Origin: Opitutia bacterium UBA7876
GTDB lineage: Bacteria > Verrucomicrobiota > Verrucomicrobiia > Opitutales > Seribacteraceae
NCBI GenBank assembly: GCA_002500665.1
Contig: DLRY01000019.1
Location: 9,103-72,374 of the forward strand
Length of the DNA stretch: 63,272 nt
Direction of reading: 5' to 3'
A program made the translations under genes and the position numbers. The notes under the pieces are model-generated. The model was given only the letters and a program-made list of their open reading frames with translations. It made no database searches and had not been told where the DNA came from. Shown here one piece after another: positions 42,903-53,682 of the stretch (positions are counted from its first letter, which is position 1; every line of letters begins with the position of its first letter).

Positions 42903-44111
42903 ATGAAGGCGACGGCCCTCCTTGCGCTCTTGTTCCTATCCGGGCTCACCGTCTCGGGATCCTGGAAAAAACACCTCGTGGTCCAGAAGCAGCCCGGACA
43001 GGGAAGCATGAACGTGGCGGTCGCCTCCGACTTCGACGGGGACGGACGCATCGACGTCATGACGTCGTTCGGGGGAGGAGTCAGCGTGTTCCGCGGCCCG
43101 GACTGGAGGGAATCGCGCCAAGTAACCAGGTTCGCGGACGCCTACAAGGGCAAAAGAAAGGTCAGAAACGGATGCATCCACGGTTGCCTGCTGGACGTCG
43201 ACGGGGACGGGGACGAGGATTTCGTGGGCTCGAACCAGATGGTTTTCTGGCTCGAGTGCCCGGACGATCCCTTCGACGGGGACTGGACCTTCCGGGTCAT
43301 CGACGACGAGATTCTAGGCACCCACTGCCTGATCACGGGAGACGTAGACGGGGACGGCAAACTCGACTTGATCGCCAACTCGGGTCGTCCCGCCGACACG
43401 CCCTTCCCCAACTCCCTCGTCTGGCTGGAGGTACCCGACGACCCCAAGTCCGGCCAAGCATGGAAACGCCATGTCGTCGCCGACAAGGATGCTCCGGGCG
43501 GTTCCCACTACATGGGCCTGGGCGACGTCAACCGGGACGGCCTGCCCGACATCGCATGCGGCGCCAAGGGAGGAGAAAAATTCCCCGGAGGCGAGTGGTT
43601 CGCCCTCTGGGAACAGACCCGAAACGGCAAGACTCCTTGGAAGAAACGTTTTCTTTCCGACAGGCAACCGGGAGCCTCCAACATTCTTCCCGCTGATCTG
43701 AACGGAGACGGACTGGTCGACTACTTTGCCTCCCGGGGCCATGCCAAGGGAGTCCTTTGGTTCAAGGCTCAAGCCAATTCCATCAAAGGCGGAAGGTTCA
43801 GCCCCGACTTCAAGCCGATCGAAATCGATCCCGACATCGACCGTCCCCACTCTCTCGCCCTGGCCGACATCGACCGCGACGGCGACGTCGACGCCGCAAC
43901 CTGCGGAAGCTTGGTTACCGGGGAAGCGGTCTGGTACGAGAACGACGGCCAAGGCAAGTTCACTCGGCGGCTTCTGGGAAGGAACCAGGGCAGCTACGAC
44001 CTGCGCATCATCGAGATGGACGGCGACGGCGATCTCGACGTCCTGATCGCGGGCCACCACAACGCCAACCTCGTCTGGTTCGAAAACCCTCTCGAGAAAA
44101 GCCACAACTAG
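42903..44111 (+). CDS. Secreted FG-GAP/VCBS repeat protein
   Basis: The 402-residue protein has a signal peptide (MKATALLALLFLSGLTVSG) and about seven calcium-binding-like blades: DFDGDGRIDVM, DVDGDGDEDFVGS, DVDGDGKLDLIAN, DVNRDGLPDIACG, DLNGDGLVDYFAS, DIDRDGDVDAATC and MDGDGDLDVLIAG. This predicts a seven-bladed propeller of the FG-GAP type that binds several Ca2+. Such proteins are secreted in PVC bacteria and often carry other domains; here the propeller is alone. The ligand is unknown. Confidence 0.9.
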   Translation: MKATALLALLFLSGLTVSGSWKKHLVVQKQPGQGSMNVAVASDFDGDGRIDVMTSFGGGVSVFRGPDWRESRQVTRFADAYKGKRKVRNGCIHGCLLDVDGDGDEDFVGSNQMVFWLECPDDPFDGDWTFRVIDDEILGTHCLITGDVDGDGKLDLIANSGRPADTPFPNSLVWLEVPDDPKSGQAWKRHVVADKDAPGGSHYMGLGDVNRDGLPDIACGAKGGEKFPGGEWFALWEQTRNGKTPWKKRFLSDRQPGASNILPADLNGDGLVDYFASRGHAKGVLWFKAQANSIKGGRFSPDFKPIEIDPDIDRPHSLALADIDRDGDVDAATCGSLVTGEAVWYENDGQGKFTRRLLGRNQGSYDLRIIEMDGDGDLDVLIAGHHNANLVWFENPLEKSHN

Positions 44112-44170
44112 CCGCAAGCGGCCGATGAGTTCCTCTTGATCAAGCCGAACGCTTGCGGTAGGATCATGCC

Positions 44171-45112
44171 ATGGCAGATCGAATTCCATCCGACGCGCCG
44201 TCCCCCGCACCTCTTCTTGTAGTGGGATCGGTCGCCTTCGACAACGTGATCACGCCCTTCGGACAGAAGGAACGCATCCTCGGTGGCGCGGCTTCCTATT
44301 GTTCGCTTGCGGCAAGCTACTTCGCCCAGGTCCGCATGGTCGGCGTGATCGGCAACGATTTCGGGGACGAACACCTCGAGCGCCTGCGGTCCCGCGGAAT
44401 CGATCTCGAGGGCGTCCAGTTGGACGAATCCGGCCCCACCTTCTTCTGGAAAGGGAAATACCACGAGAACTTCAACCGCCGGGACACCCTCGACATTCAG
44501 CTCAACGTTTTCGAGAACTTCCGTCCCGACCTGCCCGAATCCTACCTCGACTCGGAGTACGTTCTGCTTGGCAACATCCACCCGGCCCTGCAAATGCACG
44601 TGCTCGACCAGATGCCGGGCGATCCCTTCGTGCTGGCAGACACCATCGACCTATGGATCGAAGTCGAGAGGAAGGCCTTGCTCGACCTGATCAAGAAGGT
44701 CAGCCTCTTCGTCATCAACGACTCCGAAGCGGAAGAGTTAACCGGGGAAAAGAACGTCATCCTGGCAGGGCGAAAGCTCAGGCAAATGGGACCCGAGACG
44801 GTCATCGTGAAAAAAGGCGAGCACGGGGCCGTCCTCTTCCACGAGGATGGCTTGTTCGCCCTGCCCGCCTATCCGGTGACCGACCTGCGTGACCCGACAG
44901 GGGCCGGCGACTCATTCGCAGGAGCCTTGATCGGGCGCTTGGCCTCGCGACGCAGAACCGACTTCGCGGCCATCAAGGAAGCCATGATCCACGCCACTTG
45001 CGTGGCCAGCCTGACGGTAGAGGAATTCGGTTGCGACCGGCTCGAGTCGGCCGGCGTAGAGACCATTGCCGAGCGTGCCGAAAGCCTGCTCCGCCTCATC
45101 TCGCCGGAATAG
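44171..45112 (+). CDS. PfkB family sugar/nucleoside kinase
   Basis: The 313-residue protein is a ribokinase-fold PfkB kinase. The N-terminal substrate site is GGAASYCSLAASYF and the catalytic/anion-hole signature is DPTGAGDSFAGALIG (about 242-256, with the base Asp in GAGD). It phosphorylates an alcohol of a sugar or nucleoside with ATP; specificity cannot be read, though ribokinase/adenosine-kinase-like enzymes are nearest. It lies about 60 bases after the FG-GAP gene and may be transcribed with it. Confidence 0.9.
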   Translation: MADRIPSDAPSPAPLLVVGSVAFDNVITPFGQKERILGGAASYCSLAASYFAQVRMVGVIGNDFGDEHLERLRSRGIDLEGVQLDESGPTFFWKGKYHENFNRRDTLDIQLNVFENFRPDLPESYLDSEYVLLGNIHPALQMHVLDQMPGDPFVLADTIDLWIEVERKALLDLIKKVSLFVINDSEAEELTGEKNVILAGRKLRQMGPETVIVKKGEHGAVLFHEDGLFALPAYPVTDLRDPTGAGDSFAGALIGRLASRRRTDFAAIKEAMIHATCVASLTVEEFGCDRLESAGVETIAERAESLLRLISPE

Positions 45113-45159
45113 GCAATCGGGCCTTGCCCCGAGGCCCGCATCCGCGTCATTCTCGGGTC

Positions 45160-47465
<2,306 letters not shown>

Positions 47466-47469
<4 letters not shown>

Positions 47470-48176
47470 TCCTCCTTGGAGCCCTCGTGAAGGGCCACTA
47501 CGGAAAAGGTCATGCCGAGCGAACGGACGGCGGAAAAGCCCGCCTCCTCCAGTTCGGCGCAAAGGCCTTCCCTATCGGGAAAGGAAGCTATGCTCCCACC
47601 GAGGTAGAGGTAGGCCTTTCTGTCCCGGGTCATCAGCCAGCCAAGCCAGGGCAGAATGCCACGAAGATAGAGGTAGTAAAGAGGACGAAACCAGAGAGAG
47701 GGCTGGCTGAATTCCAAGACGATCAACTTCCCTCCCGGCTTAAGTACTCTTTTCATCTCGCTAAGCCCGCGGGGCCGATCGGACAAGTTTCTCAAGCCGA
47801 AGGCAATGGTGACGAGATCAAAGGAATCGTCTTCGAAGGAAAGGCTCAAGCAATCCTCCTCGACGAATTGATTTCCTATGGGATCAAGCCCCAGGCGCTC
47901 GCACTTGGCCCTTGCCTGGTCCAGCATGGGGGGGCAAAAGTCCGCCCCCACGATGGCGCTTTGCTCCGGCAAACCTCGGCGCAGAGCAAAGGCCACGTCC
48001 CCGCTCCCGGTAGCCAGATCGAGCACCTTGCCCGAACAGCTTGAGGAGGCCCACTCGACCAGTTTCGCCCTCCATAGGAAATCGAGCCCTCCGGAAAGAA
48101 CGTGGTTCGCCAAGTCGTAGCGGCGCGCGACGCTCGAAAAGGTGGCCCGGACGGCAGCCGGATCAGGCACGGTCAC
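47466..48176 (-). CDS. ubiE: UbiE/MenG demethylmenaquinone/ubiquinone methyltransferase
   Basis: The 236-residue protein is a SAM methyltransferase of the UbiE/COQ5 type. It has AVRATFSSVARRYDLANHVLS, the SAM motif VLDLATGSGDVAFAL, and the family signature FGLRNLSDRPRGLSEMKRVL with VLKPGGKLIVLEFSQ. It makes menaquinone or ubiquinone by C-methylation. I chose GTG 48176, two bases after the clpX-like stop; a second GTG is at 48170. A TTG at 48206 would overlap that gene. It ends 4 bases into the opposite DUF255 gene. Confidence 0.92.
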
Positions 48177-48177
48177 T

Positions 48178-49803
48178 CTACGAGTCCTTATTCTCGAAAC
48201 TCTCAACCACCCAGCGGGAAAGCTCCTTGTCCGGATCGTCGACGACTTTCTTGTCGATCACGAAATCCTTTTTGCCGGTTCTCTGGGAGATTATTCCCAG
48301 ACCGTGCTCGAAATCACGGAATTTCCTTTCGCAAACCGCACGCACGGAACGGTTTTCCTTAAGGGCCATCTTGACCAGGGCAACCTTGGCCGCCTTCCTC
48401 ATCTTGAGGGCGAACCCGTGCTCCCGCTTGAAATCGTCCGAGTAGCGATCCACGTCGCCCAGCATGGACTCGTCGAGCTGATCCTTGTTTTCCTCCAGGA
48501 TACGGACGAGGGCCTTCTCGGGTTCCTCTACCACCCGGGAATCGACCTCGAAGCTGCGGACTCCGCTGGAGGGAAGCTCGAACTTGAAATCACGGAAGGT
48601 TTTCTCCAGCACGGTTACCAAACCGCGGGCACCGGTCTTTTCCCTCGAGGCCTCCTCGGCAATCCGGTCGATCGCCTCGTCGTCGATGGCAAACTTGATG
48701 TCATAACCCGCAAAATCGTTCTCGTACTGCTCCAGGACGTTCCCCTCGGAGGAGCGGAGAATCTGGCTGAGGTCATCCTTATTGAGTTCCTCGCAGGCAA
48801 CTCTCACCGGGAGCCGGCCGATGAACTCGGGCTCGAACCCATACTTGATGAAGTCGGTGGTCTCGGCCCGGGAAAGGAAGCGACTGGTCGAGGATTCGTC
48901 CGCTTCCTGGTCCTCGGGGGAAGAAAAACCGATGCGATGGACGTCGAGGCGCTTGCGCACGTTCTCGGCCAACTGGTCGAAGGCTCCGCTGACGATGAAG
49001 AGGATGTTGCGGGTGGAGATGGTCGACTTGCCCGGCTTGCGACCCTTCTGCATCTCCATGAAGGCCTTCATTTGCCCCATCATATCCTGCGGCGAATGCA
49101 GGTTGACCTCCGTCTCCTCCATCAGTTTGAGAAGATTGATCTGCACGCCCCTGCCGGAAACGTCCCGGCCCGAGGAGGAGGACTCGGAGGCTATCTTGTC
49201 GATCTCGTCTACGTAGATGATCCCGAACTCGGCCAGCTCGACGTCGCCGTCGGCCGCCTTGACGAGGTCCCTCACAAGGTCGTCCACGTCGTAACCAACG
49301 TAGCCGGTCTCCGAGAACTTGGTCGCGTCCGCCTTGACGAAGGGCACGCCGATCAGTTTCGCGACGGTCCGCATGAGGTAGGTCTTTCCCACCCCGGTAG
49401 GCCCGAGGAGAAGAACGTTAGGCTTTACGTATTCGGCTTTGGCGAGCTTTTCGTCCTTGAGGCAGCGACGCACGTGGTTGTAGTGGTCGCAGACCGCCAC
49501 CGAGAGAACCCGCTTGGCCTGTTCCTGCTTGATCACGAACCGGTCCAGATAGTCCCTGATCTCCTTGGGACGCCGGTCGAAGCCCCTTATGGATTCGAGC
49601 CTCGATTCCGGGGACGTATCTTCGCTCGAGTCGCCGGAACCCGCGCCATCCCCTTCGGAGTGATCCTCATCTTCCTCGACCCCAGCCTTCATTGATTTCA
49701 TGAAGGGGGCGAAGGCGACCTGTACGTTCTTGTTGTTCAAAAGGTCTCGAAGCTGCTTGTGCAGATCGTCCAGGTTGTTGTCGTCGTCGTCTTTCTTGGA
49801 CAT
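48178..49803 (-). CDS. ClpX-like AAA+ ATPase without the zinc-binding domain
   Basis: The 541-residue protein has the ClpX AAA+ core: Walker A GPTGVGKT (134-141), pore loop GYVG (167-170), Walker B IIYVDEIDKIA (195-205), sensor-2 region REKTGARGL (about 395). It also has IGF at 291-293, at the position of the ClpX loop that docks on ClpP. Instead of the N-terminal Cys4 zinc domain it has about 75 acidic residues (EEDEDHSEGDGAG). The C-terminus is about 100 residues longer than E. coli ClpX. It could be a second ClpX-type unfoldase with different adaptor use, or the sole ClpX of this strain. The ubiE gene follows with a 1-base gap. Confidence 0.85.
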   Translation of the reverse strand: MSKKDDDDNNLDDLHKQLRDLLNNKNVQVAFAPFMKSMKAGVEEDEDHSEGDGAGSGDSSEDTSPESRLESIRGFDRRPKEIRDYLDRFVIKQEQAKRVLSVAVCDHYNHVRRCLKDEKLAKAEYVKPNVLLLGPTGVGKTYLMRTVAKLIGVPFVKADATKFSETGYVGYDVDDLVRDLVKAADGDVELAEFGIIYVDEIDKIASESSSSGRDVSGRGVQINLLKLMEETEVNLHSPQDMMGQMKAFMEMQKGRKPGKSTISTRNILFIVSGAFDQLAENVRKRLDVHRIGFSSPEDQEADESSTSRFLSRAETTDFIKYGFEPEFIGRLPVRVACEELNKDDLSQILRSSEGNVLEQYENDFAGYDIKFAIDDEAIDRIAEEASREKTGARGLVTVLEKTFRDFKFELPSSGVRSFEVDSRVVEEPEKALVRILEENKDQLDESMLGDVDRYSDDFKREHGFALKMRKAAKVALVKMALKENRSVRAVCERKFRDFEHGLGIISQRTGKKDFVIDKKVVDDPDKELSRWVVESFENKDS

Positions 49804-49908
49804 TTAACGTGAAATTGGGTTTGACACTAGGTATGAGGTGAGGATTTTTTGTATGTTGCTTTAAAAACATAACCCCAAAAGCCTAGTCTTTTCAATCTGT
49901 TTCCAATC
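49804..49908. promoter_or_regulatory. Divergent intergenic region between clpX-like and HU genes
   Basis: The 105 bases between the two divergent starts should hold both promoters. A perfect TTGACA lies at 49821-49826 on the plus strand; 17 bases downstream is only an AT-rich ATTTTT, so the -10 box is unclear. The region is AT-rich compared with its neighbours. Confidence 0.35.
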
Positions 49909-50226
49909 ATGTCCAATAACTTGACCAAAAGACAAATCGTTCAAAAGATTTACGAGAGCGCGAACTTCAACCACAAGGACGTCAGCCAAGTCGTGCAGAA
50001 GACTTTGGATTCCATTTCCGAGGCCCTGACCGAGGGCAAGAACGTCGAGCTGAGAAATTTTGGGGTGTTCGAGGTGCAGGTCCGCAAGTCGAGAGTGGGA
50101 AGAAACCCCAACCGCCCCGAGACCGACGTCATCATTCCCCGCCGAGCTGTGGTCAAGTTCAAGGCCGGCAAGGAAATGAAGGACGGGCTCAAGAAGCTGG
50201 ACCTGGACGAAATCGAAACGTCCTAG
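49909..50226 (+). CDS. HU/IHF family DNA-binding protein
   Basis: The 105-residue protein is a complete HU/IHF fold: LTKRQIVQKIYESANF, LRNFGVFEVQVRKSRVGRNP and KFKAGKEMKDG. The Pro in the arm (NPNRPE) is of the type used to intercalate and bend DNA. It is likely a nucleoid-associated protein or IHF-alpha-like factor. It precedes hisS by 19 bases and may be cotranscribed with it. Confidence 0.93.
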   Translation: MSNNLTKRQIVQKIYESANFNHKDVSQVVQKTLDSISEALTEGKNVELRNFGVFEVQVRKSRVGRNPNRPETDVIIPRRAVVKFKAGKEMKDGLKKLDLDEIETS

Positions 50227-50245
50227 CGTCCGCTTTGACCAAGGC

Positions 50246-51571
50246 ATGTTCGATACCCTGCCTGGTTTCCGGGATTTTCCTCCCGAGGCATGCTCCCGCA
50301 GGAATCACATCTTCCGCGTCTTCAGAACCGTAGCCCGGGCCTTCGACTTCCGGGAATTCGAAGCTCCCATTCTCGAGCCTCTCGACCTCTACGTCGAGAA
50401 GTCGGGAGAGGAAATCGTCGGGCAACTCTTTCACTTCGAGGACAAGGGCGACAGGCGGGTCGCCCTCCGACCGGAGCTCACCCCTTCCCTCGCAAGGATG
50501 GTGGCTGCACGGGCCAACTCCATCGCCAAGCCCGTCAAGTGGTTCAACGTAGGGGAGCACTTTCGCTACGAACGTCCCCAGCGAGGCAGGGGCCGATCCT
50601 TCTACCAGTTCAACGCCGACCTCCTCGGCGAACCGGGAGTCCTCGCTGACGCCGAGTTGATCTCCCTTCTCGTCGCCATCCTCGAAACCCTGGGACTGAG
50701 CGAAAGCCTTTTTAGCGTCCGCTTAAGCGACCGGGCGAGCTGGGTCCTTTTCCTCGACTCCCTCGGCATCACCGAGAAGCAAAGACCCGTCGTGCTCGAT
50801 GCCATAGACAAGAGCGGTCGCCGCAAGCCCGAGCAGACCGAAGAAGCCCTTGAGAACGCAAGCCCCGGAAAGGGGGCCGAACTTCTCGAACAAGTGAACG
50901 AGATCAAGTCGATCGACACCATGGACGCCCTTGCGAAGCGACTTGAGAAATGCGGTGAAGCGGGCCGCAGCAGGAGCTCGGAATGGAGCAGGCTCCTGAC
51001 CCTGCTCGAGGCCCACGGAGCCGGCTCCTGCATCAGGATAGACCTTTCGATCGTCCGCGGACTGGCCTACTACACCGGCTTCGTCTATGAAGTCTTCGAG
51101 ACTACCGGCGAGGGTCGAGCCCTAGCCGGGGGAGGCCGGTACGACCACCTTATCGGCAAGCTCTCGGGAGGACCGGACATGCCTGCCGCCGGTTTTGCCA
51201 TCGGCGACATGACCCTTTCGGACTGTCTTGAGGGCAATGGTCTGCTTCCCACCTACGTCTCCGCCCCCGATCTCTTCGTCGTCGGAGGGAATGGGCAGGA
51301 GAAGGAAACCCTCTCCATCGTCAGTCGGGTTCGCAGGGCCGGCTACTCCGCTTCCTATTCCCTCAAGCAATCCGCTTTCGGCAAGCAGTTCCGCGAAGCG
51401 GGCAAAAGCGGAGCCCGCTATGCCCTCGTCATAGGCGAGGAGGAAGTTGCGGAGGACTCCGTCACGATCAAGGACCTGGGAAGCGGGGTAGAGAAACGAG
51501 TCGCCTCGAAGTCCCTTGTATCCAAACTGGAGGGACTGGACGAAGAGGGTGGCTTGCCGGGTCGCGAGTGA
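50246..51571 (+). CDS. hisS: Histidyl-tRNA synthetase
   Basis: The 441-residue protein is a class II synthetase. Motif 2 is seen as ALRPELTPSLARMVAAR with FRYERPQRGRGRSFYQFNAD. The histidine A/B motifs are IVRGLAYYTGFVYEVF and LAGGGRYDHLIGKL, and motif 3 is in PAAGFAIGDM. A C-terminal anticodon-binding domain begins near APDLFVVGG. It charges tRNA-His. The length is typical. The start MFDTLPGFRDFPPE matches the family. Confidence 0.97.
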   Translation: MFDTLPGFRDFPPEACSRRNHIFRVFRTVARAFDFREFEAPILEPLDLYVEKSGEEIVGQLFHFEDKGDRRVALRPELTPSLARMVAARANSIAKPVKWFNVGEHFRYERPQRGRGRSFYQFNADLLGEPGVLADAELISLLVAILETLGLSESLFSVRLSDRASWVLFLDSLGITEKQRPVVLDAIDKSGRRKPEQTEEALENASPGKGAELLEQVNEIKSIDTMDALAKRLEKCGEAGRSRSSEWSRLLTLLEAHGAGSCIRIDLSIVRGLAYYTGFVYEVFETTGEGRALAGGGRYDHLIGKLSGGPDMPAAGFAIGDMTLSDCLEGNGLLPTYVSAPDLFVVGGNGQEKETLSIVSRVRRAGYSASYSLKQSAFGKQFREAGKSGARYALVIGEEEVAEDSVTIKDLGSGVEKRVASKSLVSKLEGLDEEGGLPGRE

Positions 51572-51578
51572 CGGAGGC

Positions 51579-52514
51579 ATGGAACCTGAAATTCCAGATT
51601 TCCAGGAGGAGCAGATCAGGAAATCTAACCTCCGCAAAAAGAAGTCCACTCCTCGCCGGACCTGGCTGAAGAAGGTCATTGGCGGACTCTTTGCCGCCCT
51701 AGGCGGGGGGTTCTACCTCAGGCACGAGGCAAACTGGCTGGAGACGACCACCAAGACGGTAACCCTCAAGCGCCTTAGGAGGGACGCCAAGATCCGCATC
51801 CTCCACCTCTCCGACCTGCACCGCTCCGGAACCGTTTCCATCAAGGACGTCGACTCCGCTCTGGAGGAAGGCATCCGCCGATCACCCGACCTGATGCTGA
51901 TCACGGGCGACTTCATCACCGGAAAACTGAAGGATGATGAGTTTCGGGAACTGGGCGACTGCCTGGCCCGCCACTCCTCCAAAGTGCCCTCCTTCGCCTG
52001 CCTGGGCAACCACGATGGAGGAAACTGGGCTCAAGGGAACGGAGGATACGACTCGCCCAACCGGGTTAAGGCCATGCTTGGCTCGGCCAAGGTCAACTTG
52101 CTTGAAAACAGATCCATCCCCATCTTCGTCAAGGGATGCCCCATCGTTCTGGCCGGACTCGGCGACTACTGGAACAAGGACTGTCGTCCGCAGGGTTGCC
52201 TTCGCCCGGTCAACCCCAAGGCTTCCCCTCCCCGAGACCCCACCCTTCTGCTATGCCACAACCCCGATGCAAAGGAGCTACTCGATGGCTTTCAATGGGA
52301 CCTGATGCTCAGCGGCCATACCCATGGCGGACAATTCAGGGTTCCCTTCCTCGGTTATGCGCCGTTCGCTCCGGTCAAGGACCGTTCAATGGTCGAGGGC
52401 CTCCACTCTTGGAGGGGAAGACAGGTTCACGTCACGCGAGGCGTAGGCAACCTGTTCGGGGTACGCCTGAACTGCCGGCCCGAGGTCAGCCTACTCGACC
52501 TCGTCTCAACCTAG
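51579..52514 (+). CDS. Metallophosphoesterase (LpxG/YaeI-like)
   Basis: The 311-residue protein has an N-terminal membrane helix (about 25-45) and a calcineurin-type phosphoesterase domain: LHLSDLH, ITGDFITG, LGNHDGG, LLLCHNPDA and LSGHTHGGQF. It is close to the YaeI/LpxG group, where LpxG hydrolyses UDP-2,3-diacylglucosamine in lipid A synthesis. The neighbouring kdsA supports an LPS link. ATG 51579 has a GGAGG 3 bases upstream; the frame opened at 51516 lies within hisS. Confidence 0.88.
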   Translation: MEPEIPDFQEEQIRKSNLRKKKSTPRRTWLKKVIGGLFAALGGGFYLRHEANWLETTTKTVTLKRLRRDAKIRILHLSDLHRSGTVSIKDVDSALEEGIRRSPDLMLITGDFITGKLKDDEFRELGDCLARHSSKVPSFACLGNHDGGNWAQGNGGYDSPNRVKAMLGSAKVNLLENRSIPIFVKGCPIVLAGLGDYWNKDCRPQGCLRPVNPKASPPRDPTLLLCHNPDAKELLDGFQWDLMLSGHTHGGQFRVPFLGYAPFAPVKDRSMVEGLHSWRGRQVHVTRGVGNLFGVRLNCRPEVSLLDLVST

Positions 52515-52521
52515 TCTCAAG

Positions 52522-53214
52522 ATTCAACTGCTCGACGAAGAAGGAACCACTCCCTTCCCGGACCCGAGAACGAGCGGCCCGGAAGGATTCGTTGCGGTCA
52601 GCAGGAAGCTCGGACTCGACCGTCTGATCCAAGCCTACCGCAAGGGAATCTTCCCCTGGATGAAAATGGACTTCGCTCCCTTCTATTGGTGCTGGTTTTC
52701 ACCCGATCCCAGGATGCTTCTCTTCCCCGATGAGTTCAAGACCTCGCGCAGCCTGCGTAAAGCGATCCGCGAAGAGCGCTTCGAGATCCGGATCGATCAT
52801 GATTTCCGTTCCACCATCGAGGCCTGCGCCTCCGTCGAAAGACCGACTCAGGAAACCACCTGGATCGAGCGCGACATGATCGAGGACTACGTCGCCCTTC
52901 ACGAGCAAGGCATCGCTCATTCCTTCGAGGCCTACGATGGGGATGAGCTTGCGGGTGGACTCTACGGCCTTTCCATGGGCTCCCTCTTTTTCGGGGAATC
53001 CATGTTTCATCACGCCAGTGAAGCTTCCAAGGTTTGCTTGGCCAAACTCGCCGAGGTGGCGGGCAGAAACGGCTTCGCCTTCATTGACTGCCAGGTTCAT
53101 ACCCCACACCTTGAAAGCATGGGAGCTCGGGAAATCGAGCGGGCCCGCTTTCTGGACTTGCTCGAAGACGGATTAAGCCAACCGAGGACGATGGACTGGC
53201 AAAAGGAAACCTGA
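52522..53214 (+). CDS. aat: Leucyl/phenylalanyl-tRNA-protein transferase, non-canonical start
   Basis: Aat adds Leu or Phe from tRNA to proteins with N-terminal Arg or Lys, marking them for ClpAP. Family marks: TPFPDPR, IQAYRKGIFPW, FYWCWFSPDPRMLLFP, TTWIERDMIEDYVALHEQGIAHSFE, GGLYGLSMGSLFFGESMFH, FIDCQV. The only ATG near the start (52660) lies after PW, which would cut away the conserved FPDP and GIFPW parts. In frame upstream there is no ATG, GTG or TTG before a stop at 52468-52470. The available codons are ATT (52522) and CTG (52528), just after the preceding gene stops. I annotate ATT 52522, giving about 230 residues, but CTG or a sequencing error are also possible. Confidence 0.8.
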   Translation: MQLLDEEGTTPFPDPRTSGPEGFVAVSRKLGLDRLIQAYRKGIFPWMKMDFAPFYWCWFSPDPRMLLFPDEFKTSRSLRKAIREERFEIRIDHDFRSTIEACASVERPTQETTWIERDMIEDYVALHEQGIAHSFEAYDGDELAGGLYGLSMGSLFFGESMFHHASEASKVCLAKLAEVAGRNGFAFIDCQVHTPHLESMGAREIERARFLDLLEDGLSQPRTMDWQKET

Positions 53215-53259
53215 TCTTCGGAATTGCTCCCATGCCCTTGAAATGAGAAAAGAGATCTG

Positions 53260-53682
53260 ATGACCGACCAGAATCAAGAACACGACGACCTGACCAGGCT
53301 AGGGGAAGGCCGGACCGAGCCAAGCAGGGAACTTGAAACCTTTCCCAACCGCAACTCCGACAGGGATTACCTGGTAGAGCTTCGCACGAGCGAATTCTCC
53401 TGTCTCTGCCCCAAGACCGGACAACCCGATTTCGCAGACATCCTCATCCGTTACGTCCCCGATCAGAAGATCGTCGAGTCCAAGTCCCTCAAACTCTACT
53501 TCTGGAGCTATCGCGACGAGGGCGTCTTCCACGAGCATTTCGCCAACCTCCTCCTCGACGATCTGGTCGGAGCCCTCTCTCCTCGATGGTGCCGGGTGGA
53601 GGTCGACTTCAACCCCCGCGGGGGAATCGGGATAAGCGTAATGGCCGAGCATGGGGCTGTCCCGGAAGGACTGGAAGCATGA
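53260..53682 (+). CDS. queF: NADPH-dependent 7-cyano-7-deazaguanine reductase QueF
   Basis: The 140-residue protein is a type I QueF, which reduces preQ0 to preQ1 in queuosine synthesis. The catalytic Cys50 and Asp57 are in LCPKTGQPD, followed by the substrate motif ESKSLKLYFWSYR and the FHEH region. It lies 45 bases after aat, and its stop overlaps the kdsA ATG (ATGA). Length is typical of the unimodular form. Confidence 0.96.
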   Translation: MTDQNQEHDDLTRLGEGRTEPSRELETFPNRNSDRDYLVELRTSEFSCLCPKTGQPDFADILIRYVPDQKIVESKSLKLYFWSYRDEGVFHEHFANLLLDDLVGALSPRWCRVEVDFNPRGGIGISVMAEHGAVPEGLEA

